Below the pieces are notes generated by a model. The model made no database searches. It was not told the DNA's origin and worked only from the letters and a program-made list of their open reading frames with translations. From positions 372,001 through 436,000 of the forward strand of contig NZ_MOBR01000040.1 in assembly GCF_003732705.1 (NCBI RefSeq): 64,000 nt of DNA. The letters are read 5' to 3'. A program made the position numbers and the translations under genes. Below are positions 27,127-36,144 of the stretch, one piece after another; the first letter of the stretch is position 1, and the number at the start of each line of letters is the position of its first letter. Source of the DNA: Pseudomonas frederiksbergensis (GTDB taxonomy: Bacteria; Pseudomonadota; Gammaproteobacteria; Pseudomonadales; Pseudomonadaceae).

Positions 27127-28059
27127 TCAACCGCGTTTTGCGTACAACTTGGGCTCGCCCGGTGGACGGCTCTTGAAGCGGCGATGGGCCCAGAGGTATT
27201 GCTCCGGGCAGTCGCGCAAGGCGCCTTCAACCCACTGATTGATGCGAATGCAATCCGCCTCGTCGGTCTCGCCGGGGAAATTATCCAGTGGCGCATGAAT
27301 CACCAGCCGATAGCCGCTGCCGTCCGCCAGACGCTCCTGGGTGAACGGCACCACCAGCGCCTTGCCCAACCGGGCAAATTTGCTGGTAGCGGTCACGGTC
27401 GCGGCCTGAATCCCGAACAACGGCACGAAGATGCTTTGCTTGGCGCCGTAGTCCTGATCCGGTGCGTACCAGATCGCCCGGCCGGCGCGCAGCAACTTGA
27501 GCATGCCGCGCACGTCGTCGCGCTCCACCGCCAGCGAATCGAGGTTGTGCCGCTCGCGGCCCCGACGCTGGATAAAGTCGAACAACGGGTTTTTATGCTC
27601 GCGGTACATGCCGTCAATCGTGTGTTGCTGACCGAGCAGCGCCGCGCCGATTTCCAGGGTGGTGAAATGCAGGGCCATCAGGATCACGCCCTTGCCGTCG
27701 CGCTGGGCTTTTTTCAGATGCTCCAGGCCTTCGACATGGGCCAGTTTCGCCAGACGCCTGCGCGACCACCACCAACTCATGGCCATTTCGAAGAAGGCAA
27801 TGCCGGTGGAGGCGAAGTTTTCCTTGAGCAGGCGTTTGCGCTCGGCGGCGGACTTTTCAGGGAAACACAGCTCAAGATTGCGTTTGGCAATGCGCCGTCG
27901 GTCGCCGGCCACTCGGTACATCAAGGCACCTAAGACTCGGCCGACAAACAGCAACGCCGGATACGGCAACTGGACAATCAGCCACAACAGCCCCAGCCCG
28001 CACCACAGCGGCCAGAAACGTGGAGAAAGAAAGGCGGTACGAAAACGCGGGCGATCCAT
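27127..28059 (-). CDS. lpxL: Lipid A late acyltransferase (LpxL/HtrB family)
   Basis: This inner-membrane enzyme adds a secondary acyl chain to lipid A precursor using acyl-ACP. The 310-residue protein has one N-terminal membrane helix (about 17-38), the catalytic HX4E motif HFTTLE (His131, Glu136), and the conserved APDQDYG and YLWAHRRFK segments. I start at the ATG at 28059. Pseudomonads carry more than one htrB/lpxL paralogue, so acyl specificity is not certain. It is divergent from minC with about 118 bp between. Confidence 0.92.
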   Translation of the reverse strand: MDRPRFRTAFLSPRFWPLWCGLGLLWLIVQLPYPALLFVGRVLGALMYRVAGDRRRIAKRNLELCFPEKSAAERKRLLKENFASTGIAFFEMAMSWWWSRRRLAKLAHVEGLEHLKKAQRDGKGVILMALHFTTLEIGAALLGQQHTIDGMYREHKNPLFDFIQRRGRERHNLDSLAVERDDVRGMLKLLRAGRAIWYAPDQDYGAKQSIFVPLFGIQAATVTATSKFARLGKALVVPFTQERLADGSGYRLVIHAPLDNFPGETDEADCIRINQWVEGALRDCPEQYLWAHRRFKSRPPGEPKLYAKRG

Positions 28060-28177
28060 TAAAGCTTCCGGAAAGACGATGGCCGCGCATTCTACATCGT
28101 TCGACCCGGCTTGCGGCTCGCGGGCGTTCTCGTTATAAGTCTCGGCACTTTTAGTGACAAGCCGTTGTATGCCGACC

Positions 28178-28915
28178 ATGAGCCAAACCGAACCGCTAGA
28201 CCAAGATCCCGTGTTCCAGTTGAAGGGCAGCATGCTCGCCATTACGGTGCTGGAGCTGGCCCGCAACGACCTCGAGAGCCTCGATCGGCAATTGGCCGCC
28301 AAGGTCGCCCAGGCGCCGAATTTCTTCAGCAATGCGCCGCTGGTGCTGGCCCTGGACAAACTCCCGGCCAGTGAAGGCGCCGTCGATTTGCCCGGCCTGA
28401 TGCGTGTTTGCCGTCAGCACGGCCTACGCACCCTGGCGATCCGTGCCAGCCGCATCGAAGACATCGCCGCCGCCATCGCCGTCGATCTGCCGGTACTGCC
28501 GCCGTCCGGTGCCCGTGAGCGTCCACTGGACCCGAACGAAGGCGTCGTGGTGAAAAAACCGGAAAAACCACCGGAGCCGACCATCAAACCGACGAAAATC
28601 ATCACGTCGCCAGTACGTGGTGGCCAACAGATTTATGCCCAGGGTGGCGATCTGGTGGTGATTTCCTCGGTCAGCCCGGGGGCGGAACTTCTCGCCGATG
28701 GGAACATCCATGTATACGGACCGATGCGCGGTCGTGCACTGGCCGGGGTCAAAGGTGACTGGAAAGCCCGGATTTTCTGTCAGCAAATGAGCGCTGAACT
28801 GCTCTCCATCGCCGGCCACTACAAGGTTTCCGAGGATCTGCGTCGCGATCCGTTGTGGGGCTCGGGCGTACAAGTCAGCCTGTCGGGCGACGTGTTGAAC
28901 ATCATTCGGCTTTAA
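28178..28915 (+). CDS. minC: Septum site-determining protein MinC
   Basis: MinC blocks FtsZ polymerisation away from midcell. The 245-residue protein has the N-terminal FtsZ-inhibiting domain (about 12-105) and a Pro/Lys-rich linker. The C-terminal beta-helical MinD-binding domain carries the repeated V[11 protein letters not shown] motif ([16 protein letters not shown]). I chose the ATG at 28178 ([10 protein letters not shown]); another in-frame ATG lies three codons upstream. It is the first gene of minCDE, with a 201-bp gap to minD. Confidence 0.97.
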   Translation: MSQTEPLDQDPVFQLKGSMLAITVLELARNDLESLDRQLAAKVAQAPNFFSNAPLVLALDKLPASEGAVDLPGLMRVCRQHGLRTLAIRASRIEDIAAAIAVDLPVLPPSGARERPLDPNEGVVVKKPEKPPEPTIKPTKIITSPVRGGQQIYAQGGDLVVISSVSPGAELLADGNIHVYGPMRGRALAGVKGDWKARIFCQQMSAELLSIAGHYKVSEDLRRDPLWGSGVQVSLSGDVLNIIRL

Positions 28916-29116
28916 CGGATACTGCCGCATTTTCCAAGCATCTCTAAAACGTAGCGAAAACGGCTCAAACGAAGTAGGAAAAAGGCCAAAAGCAGTGTTT
29001 ACCGCAGGTACGCGCCGCCCAGGACCGGATTCCAGCCAAGGCTGTCCGACTGCAGTAGTTTTTCAAGAGATGTTTTTCAGGGGCTAAAAGTCCTTTTTCC
29101 TTAGGGGTGAAACACC

Positions 29117-29929
29117 TTGGCCAAGATTCTCGTGGTTACATCCGGCAAGGGTGGTGTGGGTAAGACCACCACCAGCGCCGCTATCGGTACCGGCCTCGCT
29201 CTGCGCGGCCACAAAACAGTCATCGTCGACTTCGACGTCGGTTTGCGTAACCTCGACCTGATCATGGGTTGCGAGCGCCGCGTGGTGTATGACTTCGTCA
29301 ACGTGGTCAACGGCGAAGCCAACCTGCAACAAGCCCTGATCAAAGACAAGCGCCTGGAAAACCTCTACGTGCTGGCCGCCAGCCAGACTCGCGACAAAGA
29401 CGCGTTGACCGTCGAAGGCGTGGAAAAAGTCCTGATGGCGTTGAAAGAAGACTTCGAATTCGTGGTCTGCGACTCCCCGGCCGGCATCGAGAAAGGTGCT
29501 CACCTGGCCATGTATTTCGCTGATGAAGCGATCATCGTGACCAACCCGGAAGTGTCCTCGGTTCGTGACTCGGACCGCATGCTCGGCCTGCTGGCCAGCA
29601 AGTCCCGTCGCGCCGAACGTGGCGAAGATCCGATCAAGGAACATTTGCTGCTGACCCGCTACAACCCGCAACGCGTGAGCGACGGCGAAATGCTTGGCGT
29701 CGAAGACGTCAAAGAGATTCTGGCCGTGACCCTGCTGGGCGTCATTCCGGAATCCCAGGCCGTACTGAAAGCCTCCAACTCGGGTGTGCCTGTGATTCTC
29801 GACGACCAGAGCGATGCCGGTCAGGCATACGGCGATGCGGTCGACCGCCTCCTTGGCAAAGAAAAGGAACATCGTTTCCTCGATGTGACGAAGAAAGGCT
29901 TCTTCGAGCGCCTGTTTGGAGGTAAATAA
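29117..29929 (+). CDS. minD: Septum site-determining ATPase MinD
   Basis: MinD is a membrane-cycling P-loop ATPase that carries MinC to the poles. The 270-residue protein has the deviant Walker A motif GKGGVGKTT (Lys11, Lys16), the [15 protein letters not shown] switch and the C-terminal amphipathic membrane-targeting helix [12 protein letters not shown]. The start codon is TTG at 29117, preceded by [17 protein letters not shown] is the universal N-terminus, so this non-ATG start is firm. It overlaps minE by one base. Confidence 0.98.
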   Translation: MAKILVVTSGKGGVGKTTTSAAIGTGLALRGHKTVIVDFDVGLRNLDLIMGCERRVVYDFVNVVNGEANLQQALIKDKRLENLYVLAASQTRDKDALTVEGVEKVLMALKEDFEFVVCDSPAGIEKGAHLAMYFADEAIIVTNPEVSSVRDSDRMLGLLASKSRRAERGEDPIKEHLLLTRYNPQRVSDGEMLGVEDVKEILAVTLLGVIPESQAVLKASNSGVPVILDDQSDAGQAYGDAVDRLLGKEKEHRFLDVTKKGFFERLFGGK

Positions 29930-30183
29930 TGAATCTTTTTGACTTCTTTCGTGCCAGTAAAAAGGTTAGTACCGCGTCGGTAGCGAAAGAGCGTCTACAG
30001 ATCATCGTGGCGCATGAACGCGGCCAGCGCAGTACCCCGGATTACCTGCCAGCCTTGCAGAAGGAACTGGTGGAAGTGATCCGCAAGTACGTCAATATCG
30101 GGTCCGATGATGTGCACGTCGCCCTGGAAAACCAGGGTAGCTGCTCGATTCTGGAACTCAATATCACCCTTCCGGATCGCTAG
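29929..30183 (+). CDS. minE: Cell division topological specificity factor MinE
   Basis: MinE stimulates the MinD ATPase and drives pole-to-pole oscillation. The 84-residue protein has the membrane-binding N-terminus MNLFDFFR, the anti-MinCD helix [12 protein letters not shown] and the C-terminal dimerisation domain. The ATG shares its A with the minD stop codon and is preceded by GGAGG within minD. Confidence 0.98.
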   Translation: MNLFDFFRASKKVSTASVAKERLQIIVAHERGQRSTPDYLPALQKELVEVIRKYVNIGSDDVHVALENQGSCSILELNITLPDR

Positions 30184-30195
30184 TCGAACCGTTAG

Positions 30196-30352
30196 GAGCC
30201 ACGGCGGCTCAGACCTGCGCCCCCGCGTAGGAGCAAAGCTTGCTCGCGATAGCATCACCTCGGTTTGTCAGACGGACCGAGTTGCCTGCATCGCGAGCAA
30301 GCTTTGCTCCTACACAGGGGTGCGGGGTTCTGAGCCGCCGTTGGCGTTTGTT
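30196..30352. repeat. Compound palindrome with REP doublet between minE and rluA
   Basis: An inner REP doublet of the TAGGAGCAAAGCTTGCTCGC type (30226-30315) is enclosed by a second pair of arms, GGCGGCTCAGA / TCTGAGCCGCC, each followed by C-rich or G-rich tracts. The whole can fold into one long interrupted hairpin. Confidence 0.8.
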
Positions 30353-30366
30353 ACGAGGCTGTTTTA

Positions 30367-31002
30367 ATGCCGTTGTCCAATATCCACATCATCCATCAAG
30401 ACGACGCCGTCCTGGTGGTGAACAAACCGACCCTGTTGCTCTCGGTCCCTGGCCGGGCTGATGACAACAAGGATTGCCTGATTACCCGCCTGCAAGAAAA
30501 CGGTTACCCGGAAGCACGAATTGTCCATCGGCTGGACTGGGAAACCTCCGGCATCATCCTGTTGGCCCGTGATCCGGACACCCATCGCGAACTGTCTCGG
30601 CAATTTCACGACCGCGAAACCGAAAAGGCCTACACCGCCCTGTGCTGGGGCCAGCCGGAACTGGACAGCGGCAGCATCGACCTGCCTCTGCGCTACGACC
30701 CGCCGACCAAGCCTCGGCATGTGGTGGACCACGAATTCGGCAAGAATGCCCTGACCTTCTGGCGCGTGCTGGAACGTTGCGGCGACTGGTGCCGTGTCGA
30801 ACTGACGCCGATCACCGGGCGCTCCCATCAGTTACGCGTGCACATGTTGTCCATCGGCCACCCGTTGCTGGGTGACGGGCTCTATGCCCACGAGCAAGCC
30901 CTCACTGCCTGGCCGCGCCTTTGCCTGCACGCCAGCATGCTCAGCTTCACCCATCCTCAAACCGGCGAACGCTTGCGTTTCGAATGCCCGGCCCCGTTTT
31001 AA
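30367..31002 (+). CDS. rluA: RNA pseudouridine synthase RluA family
   Basis: This enzyme isomerises uridines in rRNA or tRNA. The 211-residue protein has the catalytic motif RIVHRLDWETSG (Asp57), the YTALCWG strand and the GRSHQLRVHM motif near the end. It lacks an S4 domain, as does E. coli RluA, which modifies 23S rRNA position 746 and some tRNAs. The target here is inferred from size and family. Confidence 0.92.
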   Translation: MPLSNIHIIHQDDAVLVVNKPTLLLSVPGRADDNKDCLITRLQENGYPEARIVHRLDWETSGIILLARDPDTHRELSRQFHDRETEKAYTALCWGQPELDSGSIDLPLRYDPPTKPRHVVDHEFGKNALTFWRVLERCGDWCRVELTPITGRSHQLRVHMLSIGHPLLGDGLYAHEQALTAWPRLCLHASMLSFTHPQTGERLRFECPAPF

Positions 31003-31049
31003 GCGCTGCCTGACAAGCAGTTGCCCGCTTTAAAAGGACCCCCATCCGG

Positions 31050-32153
31050 ATGAGTTTTACCGATTTCCTGGAAACACCCGTTAAAAAAACCCGCAACCAA
31101 CTGCTTTACCTGATTTACGGCAACCAGGACGTTTACCGGCGCGAAGCCAAATTCAGCATTTTGACCGCGCTGTCCCATGTAAAAAATGCGAAGTTCCCAC
31201 GCATCCGAATCCTCACGGATCGCCCTCAGGATTACGATGGCTGGCCGGTTGAAACCGTGTTTCTGAGCCAGGAAATCCTGACCCAGTGGCAGGGCGAAAA
31301 CGGCTATCACCACCGGCGCAAGGCCTGCGCCATTGCCGCCGGCCTGACACTTGCTGAAAAAACGCTGTTCGTCGATACCGACACGTTGTTCACCAGCGAC
31401 CCGAACCGGGCCTTCAGCCAGATCGGGGCCGGCCAATTCCTGATGGACCGCTTCGAGTACGACTGGCAGTACGTGTGTGAGCGCCCCGAGTACTTGAAAC
31501 TCGGTAAGTGTCTGCAAGCCCATGGCGTCAACCCGGACAACGGTTTCAAGTTGTACAACAGCGGACTGTGCGGCGTGACCCACCACGACGGCCCCCTGCT
31601 GGGCGAATCCATCCAGTTGATCGACGAATGGACCCGGGACGGTTTCGACATCCACACCATCGAGCAAATTGCGTTGTCGTTCGCGATGCGCGACAAGCCT
31701 GTGGGCGAAGCGAAGAAATACATCTATCACTACTTCGCGGAGAAGCGTTTTTTCCACGCGATGTTGGCCTATTTCTTCGCTCGGCATGGCGAACAGTTCA
31801 ATCTGGAGCTGATTGAGCTTTGCCGTGATGTGCCGCGGGTCAAACCCTTCCCATCGTCCTGGCAACGACTGAAAATCAAATGGAAGTTGCGTAACCAGAG
31901 CGGTGCCCTGCGCAAGGTCGGCCGCGACCTGCTGTATGGCAGCGCCGCACCGGAGGGTCCGTACTACTCGGCCTGCCGCCATGAATGGTGGGAATGTGCC
32001 TCACGGGAGATTCTGCGCTGGGACAAAAGCCGTCAGAAAAAGCTGCTGAGCACTCGCAGTCTCTGGCCGGAGCAACTGCCCAAACCGGAAAAAACCGAAG
32101 ATGAGCGGGTCATCATGCAGTACCTGAAAAAACGCGTGGCGGTCGCCGGTTGA
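31050..32153 (+). CDS. Glycosyltransferase-like protein of unknown role, 367 aa
   Basis: Residues 15-230 look like a GT-A nucleotide-sugar transferase fold. An opening strand NQLLYLIYGNQDVYRREAKF is followed by RIRILTD, and the metal-binding triad DTDT (109-112) lies in KTLFVDTDTLFTSDP. There is a later FKLYNSGLCGV segment, as in glycogenin-like and LPS-type transferases. The C-terminal 130 residues are basic with several aromatic residues and no known domain. No signal peptide is visible. It sits alone between rluA and apeB, so substrate and acceptor are unknown; a cell-envelope sugar role is a guess. Confidence 0.65.
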   Translation: MSFTDFLETPVKKTRNQLLYLIYGNQDVYRREAKFSILTALSHVKNAKFPRIRILTDRPQDYDGWPVETVFLSQEILTQWQGENGYHHRRKACAIAAGLTLAEKTLFVDTDTLFTSDPNRAFSQIGAGQFLMDRFEYDWQYVCERPEYLKLGKCLQAHGVNPDNGFKLYNSGLCGVTHHDGPLLGESIQLIDEWTRDGFDIHTIEQIALSFAMRDKPVGEAKKYIYHYFAEKRFFHAMLAYFFARHGEQFNLELIELCRDVPRVKPFPSSWQRLKIKWKLRNQSGALRKVGRDLLYGSAAPEGPYYSACRHEWWECASREILRWDKSRQKKLLSTRSLWPEQLPKPEKTEDERVIMQYLKKRVAVAG

Positions 32154-32229
32154 TACCGGCGGCACATGTCATGCCCAAAGCCCCAGGCCAATACGTTAAA
32201 CTGCCGCCCATTGCTGTCTGGAGTTTCTT

Positions 32230-33519
32230 ATGCGCGAAGAGTTGAACCAAGGCCTGATCGACTTCCTCAAGGCCTCCCCTACCCCGTTTCATGCCACTGC
32301 CAGCCTTGTTCAGCGTCTGGAAGCGGCAGGTTTTTCGCATCTTGACGAGCGCGAGCCGTGGGCCGTCGAAACCAACGGTCGTTACTACGTCACCCGTAAC
32401 GATTCCTCGATTGTCGCGTTCAAGATGGGCCGTCATTCGCCCCTGCACGGCGGCATCCGCCTGGTCGGCGCCCACACCGACAGCCCGTGCCTGCGGGTCA
32501 AGCCGCAGCCGGAGCTGCAACGCCAGGGTTTCTGGCAGTTGGGCGTCGAAGTCTATGGCGGTGCGCTGCTGGCACCGTGGTTCGACCGTGACTTGTCCCT
32601 GGCCGGCCGCGTGACCTTCCGCCGCGACGGCAAGGTCGAGAGTCAGTTGATCGACTTCAAGGCACCGATCGCCACCATCCCGAACCTGGCCATCCACCTC
32701 AACCGTGAAGCCAACATGGGTTGGGCAATCAATGCCCAGACCGAATTGCCGCCGATTCTCGCGCAATTCGCCGGTGACGAGCGGGTGGACTTCCGCGCCG
32801 TGCTCACCGACCAACTCGCTCGCGAACACGGCCTCAACGCCGACGTAGTGCTCGACTACGAGCTGAGCTTCTACGACACCCAAAGTGCGGCGGTCATTGG
32901 CCTGCACGGTGATTTCATCGCCGGTGCGCGCCTGGACAACCTGCTGTCGTGCTACGCCGGCCTGCAAGCGTTGCTGACCACCGAAACCGACGAAACCTGC
33001 GTGTTTGTGGCCAACGACCACGAAGAAGTCGGTTCCTGCTCGGCCTGCGGCGCCGATGGCCCGATGCTGGAACAGACCTTGCGCCGTCTGCTGCCTGAAG
33101 GGGATGAATTCGTACGTACCATTCAGAAATCCCTGCTGGTCTCGGCGGACAACGCCCACGGCGTGCATCCGAACTACGCGGAAAAACACGACGCCAACCA
33201 CGGCCCGAAACTCAACGCCGGCCCGGTGATCAAGGTCAACAGCAACCAGCGCTACGCCACCAACAGCGAAACCGCCGGGTTCTTCCGCCATCTGTGCATG
33301 GCCGAAGAAGTCCCGGTGCAAAGCTTCGTGGTACGCAGCGACATGGGCTGCGGCTCGACCATCGGCCCGATCACCGCCAGCCACCTGGGTGTGCGCACCG
33401 TGGACATCGGCCTGCCGACCTTCGCCATGCACTCGATCCGCGAACTGTGCGGCAGCCACGACCTGGCGCACCTGGTCAAAGTGTTGAGCGCGTTCTACGC
33501 CTGCCGCGAGCTTCCGTAG
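32230..33519 (+). CDS. apeB: M18 family aminopeptidase
   Basis: This cytoplasmic dinuclear zinc aminopeptidase releases N-terminal residues from peptides. The 429-residue protein shows the M18 motifs in order: [14 protein letters not shown] (His82), [15 protein letters not shown] with the catalytic glutamate, [11 protein letters not shown], and [12 protein letters not shown] near the C-terminus. The length matches family members. It is a single gene followed by a REP doublet. Confidence 0.96.
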   Translation: MREELNQGLIDFLKASPTPFHATASLVQRLEAAGFSHLDEREPWAVETNGRYYVTRNDSSIVAFKMGRHSPLHGGIRLVGAHTDSPCLRVKPQPELQRQGFWQLGVEVYGGALLAPWFDRDLSLAGRVTFRRDGKVESQLIDFKAPIATIPNLAIHLNREANMGWAINAQTELPPILAQFAGDERVDFRAVLTDQLAREHGLNADVVLDYELSFYDTQSAAVIGLHGDFIAGARLDNLLSCYAGLQALLTTETDETCVFVANDHEEVGSCSACGADGPMLEQTLRRLLPEGDEFVRTIQKSLLVSADNAHGVHPNYAEKHDANHGPKLNAGPVIKVNSNQRYATNSETAGFFRHLCMAEEVPVQSFVVRSDMGCGSTIGPITASHLGVRTVDIGLPTFAMHSIRELCGSHDLAHLVKVLSAFYACRELP

Positions 33520-33530
33520 ACGCTGTATCC

Positions 33531-33600
33531 CTGTAGGAGCAAGGCTTGCCCGCGATGGCGATCTCGAATACACCATCGCGGGCAAGCCTTGCTCCTACAG
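33531..33600. repeat. REP doublet, family A
   Basis: The arms TGTAGGAGCAAGGCTTGCCC and complement enclose a loop GATGGCGATCTCGAATACACC. It lies immediately past apeB. Confidence 0.9.
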
Positions 33601-33666
33601 GGGTTCACCACCGGTCGCCGAAAAGCCACCTAGACTTAAGTTATCCCTTACGACAAGGCTGTCGCC

Positions 33667-33843
33667 ATGATCTCGATGTCTTCCTTCCACGCCATGCTGA
33701 TCCCGATCCTCGTCGGGATGATCATGCTGGCCATCGGCTTCAATTTCCGTGACAAGAATGCCGGCGTCTTCGCCATGTGGCTCGGCATGCTGATGATCCT
33801 CGCCACGGTTGTTTACAAAATCCTGGCCAAACTCAACGAATAA
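33667..33843 (+). CDS. Small two-helix membrane protein, 58 aa
   Basis: The 58 residues, MISMSSFHAMLIPILVGMIM... to ...KILAKLNE, form two hydrophobic helices (about 8-24 and 34-51) joined by the polar turn FNFRDKNAG. The codon usage is like that of neighbouring genes, and the gene sits 79 bp upstream of the mechanosensitive channel gene on the same strand. It is easy to miss because of its size. I do not recognise a family. The helix-turn-helix membrane hairpin and location make it a candidate small partner of the channel, which is only inference. Confidence 0.65.
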   Translation: MISMSSFHAMLIPILVGMIMLAIGFNFRDKNAGVFAMWLGMLMILATVVYKILAKLNE

Positions 33844-33921
33844 ATCCATGCGCCTGGCTCGCATTGATTTTGACGGGCTCGTACACTCGGTCGATCCGCT
33901 CATCCCAAGGTTGACCGCCTA

Positions 33922-36078
33922 GTGTTCGCTCGTCTTTTCGCCCTGCCGTGTTTTCTCCTTGTCTGCCTCATGACGTTGCTGCCGATGACGGCTGCCCAAG
34001 CGGTCAGTTTGCCGGGGCTGCTCAGTAGCTCGGCGAAAACCCAGCCCGAAGCGCAGGAGCCCCTGGAGCAATCCCTCGACGAAGTCATCAAGTCCCTGGA
34101 AAACGACCAGCAGCGCAGCAAATTGCTGGCGGACCTGAAGAAGCTGCGCGACGTCACCAAAAAAGCTCAACCGGCCACCGAAGAAGGCGTACTCGGCCTG
34201 ATCGGCGGCACCCTGGCCAGTTTCGAAAAGCAGTTCACCGGGGCTGACAGCCCGATCACGCGCTGGTCCGAAGAATTCGACCTGGCCAAGGATGAGCTGT
34301 CGGCGCTGATGCTGCCGGCGAACGAATGGCTGCCGATCATCTTTGCCTTCGCCATGATCCTGATGGTCTGGAGCCTGCTCGCCGCCGCGCTGATCTGGCT
34401 CGGCCACCGGGTGCGCATGCGCTTCGGCCTGACCGAAGAATTGCCGCAACACCCCAAGGCCCTCGACATGCTGCGCTTCGCGCTGCGCAAACTCGGGCCG
34501 TGGCTGATTGCCCTGGTGATGACGGTGTATATGACGTATGCGCTGCCCTCGTCATTGGGCAAAAGCCTGGCGATGGTGCTCGCCTATGCGCTGGTGGTCG
34601 GTACCTGTTTCTCGGCGATCTGCGTGATCGCCTTTTCCGTGCTCGATGGGCCGCATCGCCATCGCGCCTTGTACATCCTGCGCCATCAGGCCTTCCGGCC
34701 GCTGTGGCTGATCGGCAGTTTCGCCGCGTTCGGTGAAGCCTTGAGCGATCCGCGCCTGGTCGCCAGCCTTGGCAGCCATCTCGCGCACACCGCTGCGACC
34801 ATTGCCAACGTATTGGCGGCGCTGTCCACCGGATTGTTCATCCTGCGCTTCCGCCGGCCGATTGCGCACTTGATCCGCAACCAGCCTTTGTCCCGGCGCC
34901 TGACCCGCCGCGCCCTGAGCGACACCATCGATATCCTTGGCACCTTCTGGTACGTGCCGGCACTGGTGCTGGTGTGCATTTCGCTGTTCGCCACGTTCAT
35001 TTCTGCGGGCGATACCAGCACCGCGTTGCGCCAGTCGCTGATCTGCACCGTGTTGCTGGTGCTGTGCATGGTCATCAACGGGCTGGTCCGCCGGCACTCG
35101 CTCAAACCGCAGCGCGGCGCGAAACGCCACGCGTTGTATTCCGAGCGCCTGAAAAGTTTCTGCTACACCCTCGCCCATCTGCTTGTATGGCTGGTGTTCA
35201 TCGAACTCGGCCTTCGAGTCTGGGGCATGTCGCTGATTGCCTTCACCGAAGGCGAAGGCCATGAAGTCAGCGTCAAGTTGTTCAGCCTCGCCGGTACGCT
35301 GATTTTCGCCTGGCTGATCTGGATCCTCAGCGACACCGCCGTGCACCACGCCCTCACCCGCTCGCGCAAAGGCCTGGCGAATGCCCGGGCGCAGACGATG
35401 ATGCCGCTGATCCGTAACGTGCTGTTCGTGGCGATTTTCATCATTGCGCTGATCGTCGCGCTGGCGAACATGGGCATGAACGTCACGCCACTGCTGGCCG
35501 GTGCCGGTGTGATCGGCCTGGCCATCGGTTTCGGTGCGCAGTCACTGGTCGCAGACCTGATCACCGGGCTGTTCATCATCATCGAAGACTCCCTGGCCAT
35601 CGACGACTACGTGGACGTCGGCGGGCACCTCGGCACGGTCGAAGGCCTGACCATCCGCACCGTGCGCCTGCGGGACATCGACGGTATCGTCCACACCATT
35701 CCGTTCAGCGAAATCAAAAGTATCAAGAACTACTCTCGGGAATTCGGCTACGCGATCTTCCGGGTGGCGGTGCCCTCCAATATGGACATCGACGAAGCAA
35801 TCAAATTGATGCGCGAAGTCGGCCAGAAAATGCGCACCGACCCACTGCAACGCCGCAATATCTGGTCGCCGCTGGAGATCCAAGGGGTCGAGAGTTTTGA
35901 GTCCGGCAATGCGATTCTTCGCGCCCGCTTCAAGACCGCGCCGATCAAGCAGTGGGAAGTTTCACGGGCATTCAACCTTTCGCTTAAACGACATCTGGAT
36001 GAGGCCGGACTGGATCTGGCGACGCCGCGCATGAGCGTGCAAGTGGTCACGGCCGGTGGCGGACCGCAGAAGGAATAG
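33922..36078 (+). CDS. Large MscS-family mechanosensitive channel
   Basis: The 718-residue protein starts with a signal peptide (MFARLFALPCFLLVCLMTLL...AAQA), then has a periplasmic helical region (about 30-120) and about eleven membrane helices. The MscS core follows at about 500-600, with the pore-lining pattern LLAGAGVIGLAIGFGAQSLV and the beta domain EDSLAIDDYVDVGG. A cytoplasmic alpha/beta C-terminus ends the protein. Such channels release solutes on hypo-osmotic shock; the layout resembles the YbiO/MscM class. The start codon is GTG at 33922, overlapping the stop of a 24-codon frame. Confidence 0.9.
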   Translation: MFARLFALPCFLLVCLMTLLPMTAAQAVSLPGLLSSSAKTQPEAQEPLEQSLDEVIKSLENDQQRSKLLADLKKLRDVTKKAQPATEEGVLGLIGGTLASFEKQFTGADSPITRWSEEFDLAKDELSALMLPANEWLPIIFAFAMILMVWSLLAAALIWLGHRVRMRFGLTEELPQHPKALDMLRFALRKLGPWLIALVMTVYMTYALPSSLGKSLAMVLAYALVVGTCFSAICVIAFSVLDGPHRHRALYILRHQAFRPLWLIGSFAAFGEALSDPRLVASLGSHLAHTAATIANVLAALSTGLFILRFRRPIAHLIRNQPLSRRLTRRALSDTIDILGTFWYVPALVLVCISLFATFISAGDTSTALRQSLICTVLLVLCMVINGLVRRHSLKPQRGAKRHALYSERLKSFCYTLAHLLVWLVFIELGLRVWGMSLIAFTEGEGHEVSVKLFSLAGTLIFAWLIWILSDTAVHHALTRSRKGLANARAQTMMPLIRNVLFVAIFIIALIVALANMGMNVTPLLAGAGVIGLAIGFGAQSLVADLITGLFIIIEDSLAIDDYVDVGGHLGTVEGLTIRTVRLRDIDGIVHTIPFSEIKSIKNYSREFGYAIFRVAVPSNMDIDEAIKLMREVGQKMRTDPLQRRNIWSPLEIQGVESFESGNAILRARFKTAPIKQWEVSRAFNLSLKRHLDEAGLDLATPRMSVQVVTAGGGPQKE

Positions 36079-36144
36079 CACTTAGGCGCGAGGTTCGGGT
36101 CACAGGCAGGGCTGCCAGAAAAACAATAACCATGGAGAAACCCG

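Noticed and set aside
32113-33585. A 490-codon minus-strand frame opposite apeB
   Set aside because: Antisense shadow; the plus strand encodes the complete M18 peptidase.
33848-33922. A 24-codon frame ending on the mscS start codon
   Set aside because: No clear ribosome-binding site; too short to call, so kept only as a remark.
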